From assembly GCA_002402325.1 (NCBI GenBank), contig DHFQ01000125.1, positions 1 through 10,038 on the forward strand: 10,038 bases of DNA. The letters run 5' to 3'. The notes under the pieces were generated by a model. That model did not search any database. It was not told the origin of the DNA and saw only the letters and a list, made by a program, of their open reading frames with translations. Below, piece after piece: positions 1-6,454 of the stretch. The stretch comes from Candidatus Aminicenantes bacterium UBA4820 (GTDB taxonomy: Bacteria; Acidobacteriota; UBA4820). How positions within the stretch are numbered: the stretch's first letter is position 1; each line of letters starts with the position of its first letter. The position numbers and the translations under genes are program-made.

Positions 1-1
1 A

Positions 2-145
2 TGCGAATCAATGTCGGATTTTGGGTCAATATCCCCAACATATCTTAAGTTTCCAATTTTCCAAAATCATGAGTTAAAAAATGGTTTGAAAATTTTTCAT
101 CAATTTTTTTATAAGGGACAAAGAAATTTAACTTTAAAAATATGA
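2..145 (+). CDS. Possible 3' end of an upstream gene (unidentified)
   Basis: A frame open from the first base of the window runs 47 codons to a TGA at 143-145. The translation is of mixed composition, rich in Phe, Lys, Leu and Asn, with no motif I recognise. It could be the C-terminus of a gene that begins before the window, or chance in AT-rich DNA. No terminator follows the stop. The opposite strand also has short open stretches here, so the coding strand is uncertain. No function can be given. Confidence 0.22.
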   Translation, partial: CESMSDFGSISPTYLKFPIFQNHELKNGLKIFHQFFYKGQRNLTLKI

Positions 146-155
146 TCTTTATTCT

Positions 156-164
156 TGATATAAT
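156..164 (+). promoter_or_regulatory. Possible extended -10 promoter element
   Basis: The sequence TGATATAAT matches the extended -10 pattern (TG, one base, then consensus TATAAT). There is no recognisable -35 box at the right distance. If it is used, the leader before the cytochrome gene at 311 would be about 140 nt. The downstream promoter at 251-279 is the better candidate. Confidence 0.2.
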
Positions 165-224
165 CATTATAGGACTACCCATGAGCCTTTTTGAACAAAC
201 AAAACTTTGACAAACGAAAGGGGC

Positions 225-268
225 AATTGACCCACATCTAACTATATCTCTTGAAAAAAGAGTCAATT
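225..268. repeat. Inverted repeat flanking the -35 region
   Basis: AATTGAC at 225-231 is repeated in inverse as GTCAATT at 262-268, with 30 nt between. The arms bracket the -35 box at 251-256, and the right arm touches the -10 region. It could be a pair of operator half-sites. Seven matching bases in AT-rich DNA may also be chance. Confidence 0.2.
245..262 (+). promoter_or_regulatory. Palindrome around the -35 box, shared with the nuo promoter
   Basis: TATCTCTTGA (245-254) occurs again before nuoA at 4798-4807. In both places CTCTT is followed 4-5 nt later by its complement AAGAG, so the -35 hexamer lies inside a small palindrome. A shared DNA-binding regulator is inferred. The sequence does not say which one. 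Confidence 0.35.
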
Positions 269-279
269 TATAATATATT
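251..279 (+). promoter_or_regulatory. Sigma-70-type promoter of the cytochrome operon
   Basis: The -35 box is TTGAAA (251-256) and the -10 box is TATATT (274-279), separated by exactly 17 nt. The predicted start is near 286, giving a leader of about 25 nt that ends in the ribosome binding site. An alternative consensus TATAAT lies at 269-274 but is only 12 nt from this -35 box. Confidence 0.5.
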
Positions 280-296
280 ATGACCTTGAATTTGTT

Positions 297-303
297 AAGG
301 AGG
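297..303 (+). promoter_or_regulatory. Strong ribosome binding site for the triheme cytochrome
   Basis: AAGGAGG ends 7 nt before the ATG at 311. It is a near-perfect Shine-Dalgarno site and fixes the start of the small cytochrome. It also suggests high translation, as expected for an abundant periplasmic electron carrier. Confidence 0.8.
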
Positions 304-310
304 TAAAAGA

Positions 311-667
311 ATGAAGAGATTAATTGCTTTTTTACTCGTCATTTCGTTGTTGTCAATTTTTGTTATGTCCATCTTTGCTGAACCAACAGCAATAGGTGCG
401 GAAAAATGTGGAAAGATGTGCCACAAAGTTGAGTATGAATCATGGTTAAAAACAAAGCATGCGACACAGGAACCGAAGGTTGATTGTGAAGCCTGTCACG
501 GAAAGGGTTCTGATTATTCAAAGATGTCGGTGATGAAAGATCCTGCGGCATCAAAGGCGGCAGGTTTGATAGCAAAGCCAGAAAAGCCATTCTGCACTGA
601 AAAATGCCATAAAGCAAACTTCAAGGATGATATGCTTCAAAAGTCGCATGAGCACAAGGCAAAATAA
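311..667 (+). CDS. Small periplasmic triheme c-type cytochrome (c554-like)
   Basis: This is a 118-residue secreted cytochrome, probably a soluble periplasmic electron shuttle. A Sec signal peptide covers about residues 1-23, with a hydrophobic core after Lys-Arg and likely cleavage near Ala23; it has no lipobox. Three heme attachment sites follow: C33-H38 (CGKMCH), C59-H63 (CEACH) and C95-H100 (CTEKCH). The first and third have three residues between the cysteines instead of the usual two. Possible distal ligands are His50, His113 and His115. The pattern of a heme site followed by a Tyr-x-Ser-Trp segment, then a CHG-type heme, resembles the cytochrome c554-like family (my recognition, not a search). 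It is first in its transcription unit, with a strong promoter and ribosome binding site, and a terminator separates it from the next gene. It likely takes electrons from the membrane cytochromes encoded downstream. The exact partner is unknown. Confidence 0.87.
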   Translation: MKRLIAFLLVISLLSIFVMSIFAEPTAIGAEKCGKMCHKVEYESWLKTKHATQEPKVDCEACHGKGSDYSKMSVMKDPAASKAAGLIAKPEKPFCTEKCHKANFKDDMLQKSHEHKAK

Positions 668-693
668 ACATCTTTATTTATTTAATAAAATTG

Positions 694-726
694 AATGGCA
701 GGTAAATTTTTACCTGCCATTTTCTT
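694..726 (+). terminator. Rho-independent terminator after the triheme cytochrome gene
   Basis: A perfect 13-bp stem (694-706 with 709-721, AATGGCAGGTAAA on the left arm) is followed by a T-rich run to 726. The innermost bases must open to form a loop of about 4 nt. It lies only 12 nt before the next start codon, and no convincing promoter separates them. It probably lets a fraction of transcripts through, so the small cytochrome would be made in excess over the large one. Confidence 0.8.
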
Positions 727-737
727 AAAGGTCGTTT

Positions 738-2717
738 ATGAAAAAAAATGTCCCCTTCTTCTTAATAACTCTTTTCCTCTCATTTTCGCTTTTTTCTCAA
801 GAAATAAAAAACAGCGACTGCCTATCCTGTCATAACGATTCGGGAATGGCAAAAGAGAAAAATGGTAGAGGGAAAACCACTGTAGAATATGGGGGCGGGA
901 AAGAACAATTAACTCTTTTCGTAAAAGAGGAAATGTTCAAAAAGACGCCACACGATGGTTTTAACTGCATAGATTGTCATAAAGACATTAAAGAGGTTCC
1001 CCATAAAGAAATTCTTGAACCAGTCAACTGTGGAGATTGCCACGATGATGCCATCACTGCTTTGAAAAAATCTGTCCATTCTGGTGAAGGGGAAAAAGGT
1101 AAATTCCTTCCAACATGCTCATCCTGTCATGGAGCACACAGAATTTATCCCAAAAATGATCCGGATTCCTCTATTTCAGTTTATAATCAGCCTGAGATGT
1201 GTGGGTTCTGCCATTCCGATTCTGAAAAAATGGGGGAATTTGGAATAAAAATCGCAAATCCAATAAAAGATTTTTCAAAAAGCAACCACAGTGTTGCAAT
1301 TCAAAAGGGTAATACAAATTCTGCGGTTTGCTCGTCCTGCCACGGTTCTCACGACATTTTGCCATCGATAGATGAAAAATCAAAGATAAACAGAAAAAAT
1401 ATTCCTGAAACCTGCGGAAAGTGCCACAAAGAAATTGCAGATGACTTTTTACAAAGCGTCCATGGGAAAGCTCTTTTAAATGGCGTGGCAGAGGTTCCAA
1501 CCTGCACCACCTGCCACAGCGAGCATGACATAGAAGGTCCCGAAAGAAAGGGAAGCCCTGTAAGTTCAACTTTAGTTGCAGAGAAAACCTGTTCTCCGTG
1601 CCACTCTTCAATAACGCTGTCCAGAAAATTCGGGATAAAGGCGGATAGAGTTGAGACATTCAAAAACTCTTTTCACGGCTTATCGATGCAACTTGGAGAC
1701 ACAAGAGTTGCGAATTGCGCATCCTGCCACGGAGTTCATAACATTCTTCCAGATTCAGACCCAAAATCTACAATAAACAAAGACAATTTAAAGAATACAT
1801 GCGGGAAATGTCATCCAGGCGCATCAGAAACATTTTCTCAAACACCCGTTCACCTTTCAGTTTCCACAGGCGAATCAAAGATACTTAAGTTTATTAAAAC
1901 GTTTTATATCTATATTATTATCCTTACATTAGGAGCAATGTTTTTCCACAACCTTTTTGACTACATAAGAAGGTACATTGAAGCATTAAAGAAAATAAAA
2001 TTATTTGAGACTTACGAAAGGATGACTTTAAGCGAGAGATGGCAACATTTTGCACTGTTCACCTCTTTTATAATACTTGTAATCACTGGCTTTGCTTTGA
2101 AGTATCCCGACTCAATTCTTGGCTATCCATTCAAAATTGTTCACAGTGGTTTTGAATTAAGGGGAATCATTCATAGAATCGCCGCGGTAGTTATGATCGT
2201 TGCCTCAATCTATCACCTTTGTTTCATAATCTTCACAAAGAGAGGCAGAAATCTTATCTCTGATATGATTCCGAGAGTAAAAGATGTAATTGATGTTATT
2301 AATCAGATTAAATATTTCGTTGGATTAAGGAAAGAGCCACCCTATTTCGATAGATTCTCATACATTGAAAAGGGGGAATACCTTGCATTAATCTGGGGAA
2401 CTGCTGTTATGGTTTTAACTGGATTTGTTCTCTGGTTTAAAACATTTTTCTTAAAATTTCTCCCCGAATGGGGATTCCCCGCTTCAGAGATGATCCACTT
2501 TTACGAGGCTATACTTGCAACTTTTGCAATAATCATCTGGCATTTCTACACCGTTTTCACTCACACCAAGTTTCCCCCTTATAACACAACGGTTTTGACA
2601 GGTAAGATGACAAAGGATGAACTTGAGCATCATCATCCTCTCTGGCTCGAAAAGATTGAAAGGGAGGAGTTTGAGAAGCAAAAGCAACTGGAGGAAGAAA
2701 AAGAAAAAGAGCCCTGA
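738..2717 (+). CDS. CbcL-like fusion: 11-heme cytochrome c plus membrane diheme cytochrome b
   Basis: This 659-residue protein is probably an inner-membrane quinol oxidase that feeds periplasmic cytochromes. A signal peptide covers about residues 1-20. Eleven CXXCH sites follow, with first cysteines at 28, 77, 98, 127, 155, 198, 226, 256, 285, 327 and 355. Several carry the CHG-x-H-x-I-x-P pattern. Five membrane helices lie near 387-408, 434-455, 476-499, 546-568 and 584-607. His479/His493 and His587/His602 are spaced 13-14 residues apart, as expected for heme b ligands; His437 and His404 are further candidates. A charged tail (about 624-659) should be cytoplasmic. Geobacter CbcL has the same order, a multiheme c domain then a cytochrome b domain, with fewer c hemes as I recall. 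The start is supported by AAAGG 6 nt upstream of the ATG. Residues 98-226 and 226-355 form an internal duplication. The electron acceptor and the direction of flow are inferred. Confidence 0.85.
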   Translation: MKKNVPFFLITLFLSFSLFSQEIKNSDCLSCHNDSGMAKEKNGRGKTTVEYGGGKEQLTLFVKEEMFKKTPHDGFNCIDCHKDIKEVPHKEILEPVNCGDCHDDAITALKKSVHSGEGEKGKFLPTCSSCHGAHRIYPKNDPDSSISVYNQPEMCGFCHSDSEKMGEFGIKIANPIKDFSKSNHSVAIQKGNTNSAVCSSCHGSHDILPSIDEKSKINRKNIPETCGKCHKEIADDFLQSVHGKALLNGVAEVPTCTTCHSEHDIEGPERKGSPVSSTLVAEKTCSPCHSSITLSRKFGIKADRVETFKNSFHGLSMQLGDTRVANCASCHGVHNILPDSDPKSTINKDNLKNTCGKCHPGASETFSQTPVHLSVSTGESKILKFIKTFYIYIIILTLGAMFFHNLFDYIRRYIEALKKIKLFETYERMTLSERWQHFALFTSFIILVITGFALKYPDSILGYPFKIVHSGFELRGIIHRIAAVVMIVASIYHLCFIIFTKRGRNLISDMIPRVKDVIDVINQIKYFVGLRKEPPYFDRFSYIEKGEYLALIWGTAVMVLTGFVLWFKTFFLKFLPEWGFPASEMIHFYEAILATFAIIIWHFYTVFTHTKFPPYNTTVLTGKMTKDELEHHHPLWLEKIEREEFEKQKQLEEEKEKEP

Positions 2718-2725
2718 ATCACCAC

Positions 2726-2754
2726 TTGATTTTTTTTTATAAAGAGATTATATT
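2726..2754 (+). promoter_or_regulatory. Promoter-like pair downstream of the 11-heme gene
   Basis: TTGATT (2726-2731) and TATATT (2749-2754) are 17 nt apart. This is the same spacing and the same -10 hexamer as the promoter at 251-279. Predicted transcription would start near 2761, just before two hairpins, rather than before a gene. It may drive a small RNA, or be a chance match in AT-rich DNA. Confidence 0.33.
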
Positions 2755-2760
2755 AGTATT

Positions 2761-2823
2761 ATCATCGAGGAGCCCCCTCCTCTCTCCAAAGGCGGTCCCT
2801 TAAATGGGACCGCCATTTTATTT
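2761..2823 (+). ncRNA. Candidate small RNA of about 63 nt
   Basis: The segment lies between a promoter-like pair and a strong terminator. It contains a short hairpin (GAGGAG 2767-2772, loop CCCC, CTCCTC 2777-2782), a linker, and then the terminator hairpin. There is no open frame with a ribosome binding site. The C-rich loop and CTCCTC strand are complementary to Shine-Dalgarno sequences, as in the C-rich motifs of some known regulatory RNAs. No known RNA family is recognised. The simpler alternative is that this is only the 3' untranslated region and terminator of the 11-heme gene. Confidence 0.28.
2791..2823 (+). terminator. Strong rho-independent terminator
   Basis: A 9-bp GC-rich stem (GGCGGTCCC 2791-2799 with GGGACCGCC 2806-2814) with a 6-nt loop is followed by a T-rich tract (2816-2823). 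It closes the transcription unit of the 11-heme cytochrome and isolates the 13-heme gene from it. Confidence 0.88.
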
Positions 2824-2864
2824 GCGCCATTTGACTTACCATTATCGCAAAAAAGGAAAATCAG

Positions 2865-2893
2865 TTGCATTAACCTCTTATTTTCTTTAGAAT
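2865..2893 (+). promoter_or_regulatory. Putative promoter of the 13-heme cytochrome gene
   Basis: TTGCAT (2865-2870) and TAGAAT (2888-2893) are 17 nt apart, with a predicted start near 2900 and a leader of about 20 nt. The strong terminator just upstream makes a separate promoter here likely. The -35 match is moderate. A ribosome binding site, GGAG (2910-2913), sits 7 nt before the ATG. Confidence 0.45.
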
Positions 2894-2920
2894 TAAATCT
2901 ACTTTTAATGGAGAAAGAGT

Positions 2921-4723
2921 ATGCCGGGGAAAAGAAAAGATTTTTTTAAAAACCCAATAAGTTATTTTGGACTTGTGATTTTTCTCTCATTTCTTGTCAT
3001 CACAATTCTATCTTTTTTATGGGGGATTTTTGCGGGAGACTCAAATCCCTATGTGGGCATCCTGACCTTCATCGTTTTTCCTTTCTTTTCTTTAATTGGG
3101 GTCTTATTTATTTTTTCAGGAACAATCATTGAAAGCAAAAGAAGAAAAGAAAAGTCGGGAGAATCTTTTCCCTATCCTATTCTTGATTTGAACGACCCAC
3201 GACACAGGAAAAATTTTGCGATTGGTTTTGTTGTCTTTTTTTTAATATGCTCTCTTTTTGTGGTTTTGGGTTACAATGCCTTCAATTTTACAGAATCGGT
3301 TGTCTTTTGCGGAAGAATCTGTCATAAGGTGATGCAGCCAGAATATTCTGCATATCTAAAATCGCCGCACGCAAAAGTAACCTGCGTGGAGTGTCATGTT
3401 GGAAAGGGAGTTTCCTGGTATGTCAAGTCAAAGTTATCAGGGGCTGGACAGGTTGTTGCAGTTTTGGCCAACACTTTTCCAAGACCAATTCCGACACCCG
3501 TTAAAAACCTTCGTCCTGCAAGGGAAACCTGTGAAGAGTGCCACTGGCCATCAAAATTTTATGGGGCTCAACTCATGCAGATTCCTTTCTATAAATATGA
3601 TGAAAAAGTGAGCGGAGAACAGATAAGTTTTCTTGTTAAGACCGGCGGGGGAACTCCATCTCTTGGAGAAAATTCCGGTATTCACTGGCATATGATAGTA
3701 AATAACAAGGTTGAATTTATCGCCGAAGATGAAAAAAATCAAATTATAAACTATGTAAAAGTAACAGACAGGGATGGAGTGGAAAGGGAATATTTTTCAA
3801 AAGATTTTATGGATAAAAAGGATCTTGCAAGGAAAGGTAGACTCCATAAAATGGATTGCATGGATTGTCACAACAGACCCACACACATATTTACACCTCC
3901 CGATAGGGCTATAGATTTTGCTATAAGATCAGGAGCAATAGCCAAAGAAATTCCGTTTATAAAAAAAGTTGCCTATGAGGCTGTAACAAAAAATTATAAG
4001 GATAATGATGAGGCGTCAATTCAAATAAAAAATATCATCAACGATTACTACTCAAAAAATTATCCGCAAATTTATAAAGATAAAAATGGTGAAATTGGAA
4101 AAATCGCTCAGATAACAGTTGATATTTACAATAGAACGGTATTTCCCTATATGAATGTTGATTGGAGCACCTATCCAGAAAACATAGGCCATAAAAATTG
4201 GCGCGGTTGTTTCAGGTGTCACGATGATAACCACTTTTCTGAAGATGGAAAAATAATTTCAAAAGATTGCACACTCTGCCATTCACTTCCCCAGAGAGGA
4301 GCGATAGAAAAGTTGGGGGCTTACCCAACAATGTCTGGAGAAGATTGGCATCCTTATAAACTTGAAGGGAAACACGGCGAAACAAATTGTTTTAACTGCC
4401 ATAAGGCGGGGGCGATTACTCCGACAGATTGTCTTTCCTGCCATAAAGACAAAAAAGTTGAAAATTCTCCTATGTCAGATTTCTCCTGCACAGATTGCCA
4501 TCTCAAGCCGGGTATTAAAGATGAAATAGTGCAATGTTCTTCCTGCCATTCAGACCTTAAAGAACTCCACAAGGTTGATACTCACAGGGGGGCAAAGTGC
4601 ATCGATTGCCACAAGGAACATAAGTTCAAAGTGGATTCAAGGGAAACTTGCCTACACTGCCACGATGATAAAAAGGAGCACTACAGAGAAAAAGAGTGCA
4701 GGGAATGCCATTATTTTAAATAA
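2921..4723 (+). CDS. Membrane-anchored 13-heme NapC/NirT-type cytochrome (ImcH-like core)
   Basis: This 600-residue inner-membrane cytochrome is a likely quinol dehydrogenase facing the periplasm. Three hydrophobic helices (about 14-36, 46-69 and 99-121) precede the heme region. The first site is C130-H135, with three residues between the cysteines. CXXCH sites follow with first cysteines at 155, 204, 313, 430, 450, 490, 504, 523, 539, 560, 577 and 593. The stretch from Phe129 to about Leu218, with CHKVMQPEY, the proline-rich PRPIPTP and LRPARETCEECHWP, is what I recognise from large NapC/NirT-type proteins such as Geobacter ImcH. ImcH has seven hemes as I recall. Here a tail (about 485-600) adds seven more tightly packed sites. 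The gene has its own promoter and is bounded upstream by a strong terminator; no clear terminator follows it. The link to ImcH is family-level and the acceptor is unknown. Confidence 0.85.
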   Translation: MPGKRKDFFKNPISYFGLVIFLSFLVITILSFLWGIFAGDSNPYVGILTFIVFPFFSLIGVLFIFSGTIIESKRRKEKSGESFPYPILDLNDPRHRKNFAIGFVVFFLICSLFVVLGYNAFNFTESVVFCGRICHKVMQPEYSAYLKSPHAKVTCVECHVGKGVSWYVKSKLSGAGQVVAVLANTFPRPIPTPVKNLRPARETCEECHWPSKFYGAQLMQIPFYKYDEKVSGEQISFLVKTGGGTPSLGENSGIHWHMIVNNKVEFIAEDEKNQIINYVKVTDRDGVEREYFSKDFMDKKDLARKGRLHKMDCMDCHNRPTHIFTPPDRAIDFAIRSGAIAKEIPFIKKVAYEAVTKNYKDNDEASIQIKNIINDYYSKNYPQIYKDKNGEIGKIAQITVDIYNRTVFPYMNVDWSTYPENIGHKNWRGCFRCHDDNHFSEDGKIISKDCTLCHSLPQRGAIEKLGAYPTMSGEDWHPYKLEGKHGETNCFNCHKAGAITPTDCLSCHKDKKVENSPMSDFSCTDCHLKPGIKDEIVQCSSCHSDLKELHKVDTHRGAKCIDCHKEHKFKVDSRETCLHCHDDKKEHYREKECRECHYFK

Positions 4724-4797
4724 ATAAAAATTGCTCTTTCGGTAAAAGATAGTAAAACAAACACGGTTTTTTTACCCCAACAAAAAAAATTCCACAT

Positions 4798-4814
4798 TAT
4801 CTCTTGACAAAGAG
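4798..4814 (+). promoter_or_regulatory. Palindrome around the nuo -35 box, shared with the cytochrome promoter
   Basis: TATCTCTTGA (4798-4807) is identical to 245-254. CTCTT (4801-4805), GACA and AAGAG (4810-4814) form a 5-bp palindrome containing the -35 hexamer. The copy at 248-262 differs only by a spacer one base longer. It may be an operator site; otherwise it is a coincidence of promoter sequence. Confidence 0.35.
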
Positions 4815-4833
4815 GTTTTAATTATGATTTACT
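4804..4833 (+). promoter_or_regulatory. Putative promoter of the nuo operon
   Basis: A perfect -35 hexamer, TTGACA (4804-4809), is followed after 18 nt by the weak -10 TTTACT (4828-4833). A better -10 match, TATGAT (4823-4828), is only 13 nt away. The -35 box is convincing, the -10 less so. Start near 4840 would give a leader of about 47 nt. Confidence 0.45.
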
Positions 4834-4847
4834 TTTAAACTAATAAG

Positions 4848-4865
4848 AAGGGGGATTCTCCCCTT
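4848..4865 (+). other. Leader hairpin before nuoA
   Basis: AAGGGG (4848-4853) pairs with CCCCTT (4860-4865) around the loop GATTCT. It ends 9 nt before the ribosome binding site GGAGGG (4875-4880). It may stabilise the nuo message or act as a weak terminator for the 13-heme gene; the T tract after it is interrupted. No regulatory role can be shown. Confidence 0.3.
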
Positions 4866-4886
4866 TGACTTTTCGGAGGGAAGTAA

Positions 4887-5246
4887 ATGGTTTCTTCCTA
4901 TCTTGGTATCGGAATTCTTTTTGTGATAGCAATAATCATTGTTCCTTTTACAATGGTTTTAGGCAAACTTTTTAGACCTCAGAAATTTGAGATTTCAAAA
5001 CTTGAACCATTTGAATGCGGTATTGAGGTTAAAGATGTGCCACAGGGCAAAACATCAGTCCATTTTTATATTGTTGCCCTTGTTTTTTTAGTCTTTGATG
5101 TTGAAACTGTGTTCCTTTTCCCGTGGGCTGTTGCTTTTGATAAACTTGGACTTTTCGGTTTTTTTGAAGTTGGTATTTTCCTCCTTCTTCTTATTGCTGC
5201 ATACATCTATGCATATCTTAAAGGAGCATTAAAGTGGGAAGAATAA
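4887..5246 (+). CDS. nuoA: NADH-quinone oxidoreductase (complex I) subunit A
   Basis: NuoA is a small membrane subunit at the junction of the quinone site and the proton-pumping arm. The protein is 119 residues, normal for the family, with helices near 6-27, 59-80 and 92-112. The hallmark FECGIE segment (Cys44) lies in the loop after helix 1, and helix 2 carries the conserved FDVETVFLFPWAVAF stretch. GGAGGG lies 6 nt before the ATG. It is the first gene of the nuo operon, following a promoter region, and its 3' end overlaps nuoB by 13 nt, which suggests translational coupling. Confidence 0.96.
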   Translation: MVSSYLGIGILFVIAIIIVPFTMVLGKLFRPQKFEISKLEPFECGIEVKDVPQGKTSVHFYIVALVFLVFDVETVFLFPWAVAFDKLGLFGFFEVGIFLLLLIAAYIYAYLKGALKWEE

Positions 5247-5854
5247 AAGATATAAATGGAAGTGGTTATCCCGAATGGATTGGTTTGACAAAACTTGACA
5301 TAATTCTTGACTATTGCAGGAGAAATTCTCTCTGGCCTATGACCTTTGGCCTTGCCTGTTGTGCAATTGAGATGATATGCGCAATGTGCTCAAGGTTTGA
5401 TCTTTCAAGGTTTGGTTCAGAGGTTATGAGACCCTCTCCAAGACAAAGCGATGTTATGATTATTGCAGGAACGGTTACTTTAAAAATGGCTCCTATGGTT
5501 AGAAGGCTTTATGATGAAATGCCCTATCCAAAATGGGTGATCGCAATGGGGAACTGTGCAGTCCATGGTGGACCTTTTGATGATTATGCGGTTTTACAGG
5601 GAGCAGGGAGAATTCTTCCGGTTGATATTTACATTTCAGGCTGTCCTCCCCGGCCGGAGGCACTTTTGTATGCTTTGATGAAACTTCAAGAAAAAATCAG
5701 AAACCCAAAAGTTGTTAATGAGCCCCATTTCATCGGTCCAGATTATTCAAAGCCAACAAAAGGATGGATGGCTAAGGGTGAGGAAATTCCGGAAGTTGTT
5801 GAGGAATATTTAAAACAGGGAAGAGGGGTCGATTCCTCTCAAATTCTGGAGTAA
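5234..5854 (+). CDS. nuoB: Complex I subunit B, carrier of cluster N2
   Basis: NuoB holds the terminal 4Fe-4S cluster N2, which passes electrons to quinone. The ligands are visible: the Cys42-Cys43 pair in LACCAIEM, Cys108 in MGNCAVHGG and Cys137 in SGCPPRPEA. The protein is 206 residues. Beyond about residue 157 it has a charged C-terminal extension ending in an EVVEEYL segment, a little longer than minimal homologues. The start is GTG at 5234, inside nuoA, with AAGGAG (5221-5226) 7 nt before it. The overlap with nuoA points to coupled translation. Confidence 0.96.
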   Translation: MGRIKDINGSGYPEWIGLTKLDIILDYCRRNSLWPMTFGLACCAIEMICAMCSRFDLSRFGSEVMRPSPRQSDVMIIAGTVTLKMAPMVRRLYDEMPYPKWVIAMGNCAVHGGPFDDYAVLQGAGRILPVDIYISGCPPRPEALLYALMKLQEKIRNPKVVNEPHFIGPDYSKPTKGWMAKGEEIPEVVEEYLKQGRGVDSSQILE

Positions 5855-5857
5855 AAG

Positions 5858-6454
5858 ATGGCAGATGAGCAGAATGCAAAAAAAGGGTGGGAAGCAACGG
5901 GTGAGCCAATAATTACCGATGCTGTTCAAAAGGCGATAGAAAAATTTGGCTCAAAGGTTATCCCTTACCCAAATCCTGCAAAGGAGGCAACAATAAAGGT
6001 AGAAAAGGAAGACCTCTATGAGGTTTTAAATTTCTTAAAAAAAGAGACAGGATTTGACTACTTAAGTGATATTGCCTCAGCCCACTTCCCCCAGAATGAA
6101 AAACACCTTTCCCTTGCATACCACCTTTTTTCAATCGAAAAAAAGGATTCTTTAAGGGTTAAAGTTGAATTTAACGAAGAAGATTTAATTCCAACCGTTT
6201 CTTCTATCTGGCCTGCGGCAAACTGGATGGAAAGGGAAGCCTACGACCTTATGGGAGTCAAATTTGAAAACCATCCAAACTTAAAGAGAATTCTTCTCCC
6301 CGATGATTGGGAGGGACATCCTTTAAGAAAAGAGTATCCTCTTGGGGGACCACAGGAGGAAGAGATAAGGTCAAACAGATATGGCGTTCCATCCCTTTTA
6401 CCCGATGACCTTGAATCGGCAAAGAAAATAATAGAAGAGGGGAAAAATGAATAA
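5858..6454 (+). CDS. nuoC: Complex I subunit C (30 kDa subunit)
   Basis: NuoC is a peripheral-arm subunit that packs against NuoD and NuoB near the quinone site. The family signature is at residues 118-162: WPAANWMEREAYDLMGV, then HPNLKRILLPDDWEGHPLRKEYPL. The 198-residue length fits a separate NuoC, not a NuoCD fusion. The N-terminal 20 residues are not conserved as far as I can judge. It begins 3 nt after nuoB, with GGAG (5848-5851) overlapping the nuoB stop region. Its 3' end overlaps nuoD by 8 nt. Confidence 0.95.
   Translation: MADEQNAKKGWEATGEPIITDAVQKAIEKFGSKVIPYPNPAKEATIKVEKEDLYEVLNFLKKETGFDYLSDIASAHFPQNEKHLSLAYHLFSIEKKDSLRVKVEFNEEDLIPTVSSIWPAANWMEREAYDLMGVKFENHPNLKRILLPDDWEGHPLRKEYPLGGPQEEEIRSNRYGVPSLLPDDLESAKKIIEEGKNE

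Larger units (their letters stand above)
146..310. other. Non-coding region upstream of the first cytochrome gene
   Basis: This AT-rich stretch has no credible gene. It holds the promoter and ribosome binding site of the triheme cytochrome gene, a possible extended -10 box near 156-164, and a 7-bp inverted repeat (225-231 and 262-268). I see no tRNA, repeat array or mobile element end. Confidence 0.6.

Noticed and set aside
45..266. 73-residue reading frame on the minus strand upstream of the first cytochrome
   Set aside because: It has no Shine-Dalgarno site before its ATG, no recognisable domain, and a composition typical of AT-rich non-coding DNA. It also covers the promoter of the cytochrome gene.
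1171..1659. Minus-strand open frames of 104-162 residues inside the 11-heme gene
   Set aside because: They are shadows of a Cys/His-rich coding sequence on the plus strand, without start signals or domains.
738..4723. CRISPR-like or DNA repeat structure from the regularly recurring CXXCH codons
   Set aside because: The recurrence is protein-level heme motif spacing with variable codons and irregular distances, not a DNA repeat array.
4741..4776. Possible terminator after the 13-heme gene (GGTAAAA pairing with TTTTACC)
   Set aside because: The stem is AT-rich, only 7 bp, with a 22-nt loop, so it is not a credible rho-independent terminator.
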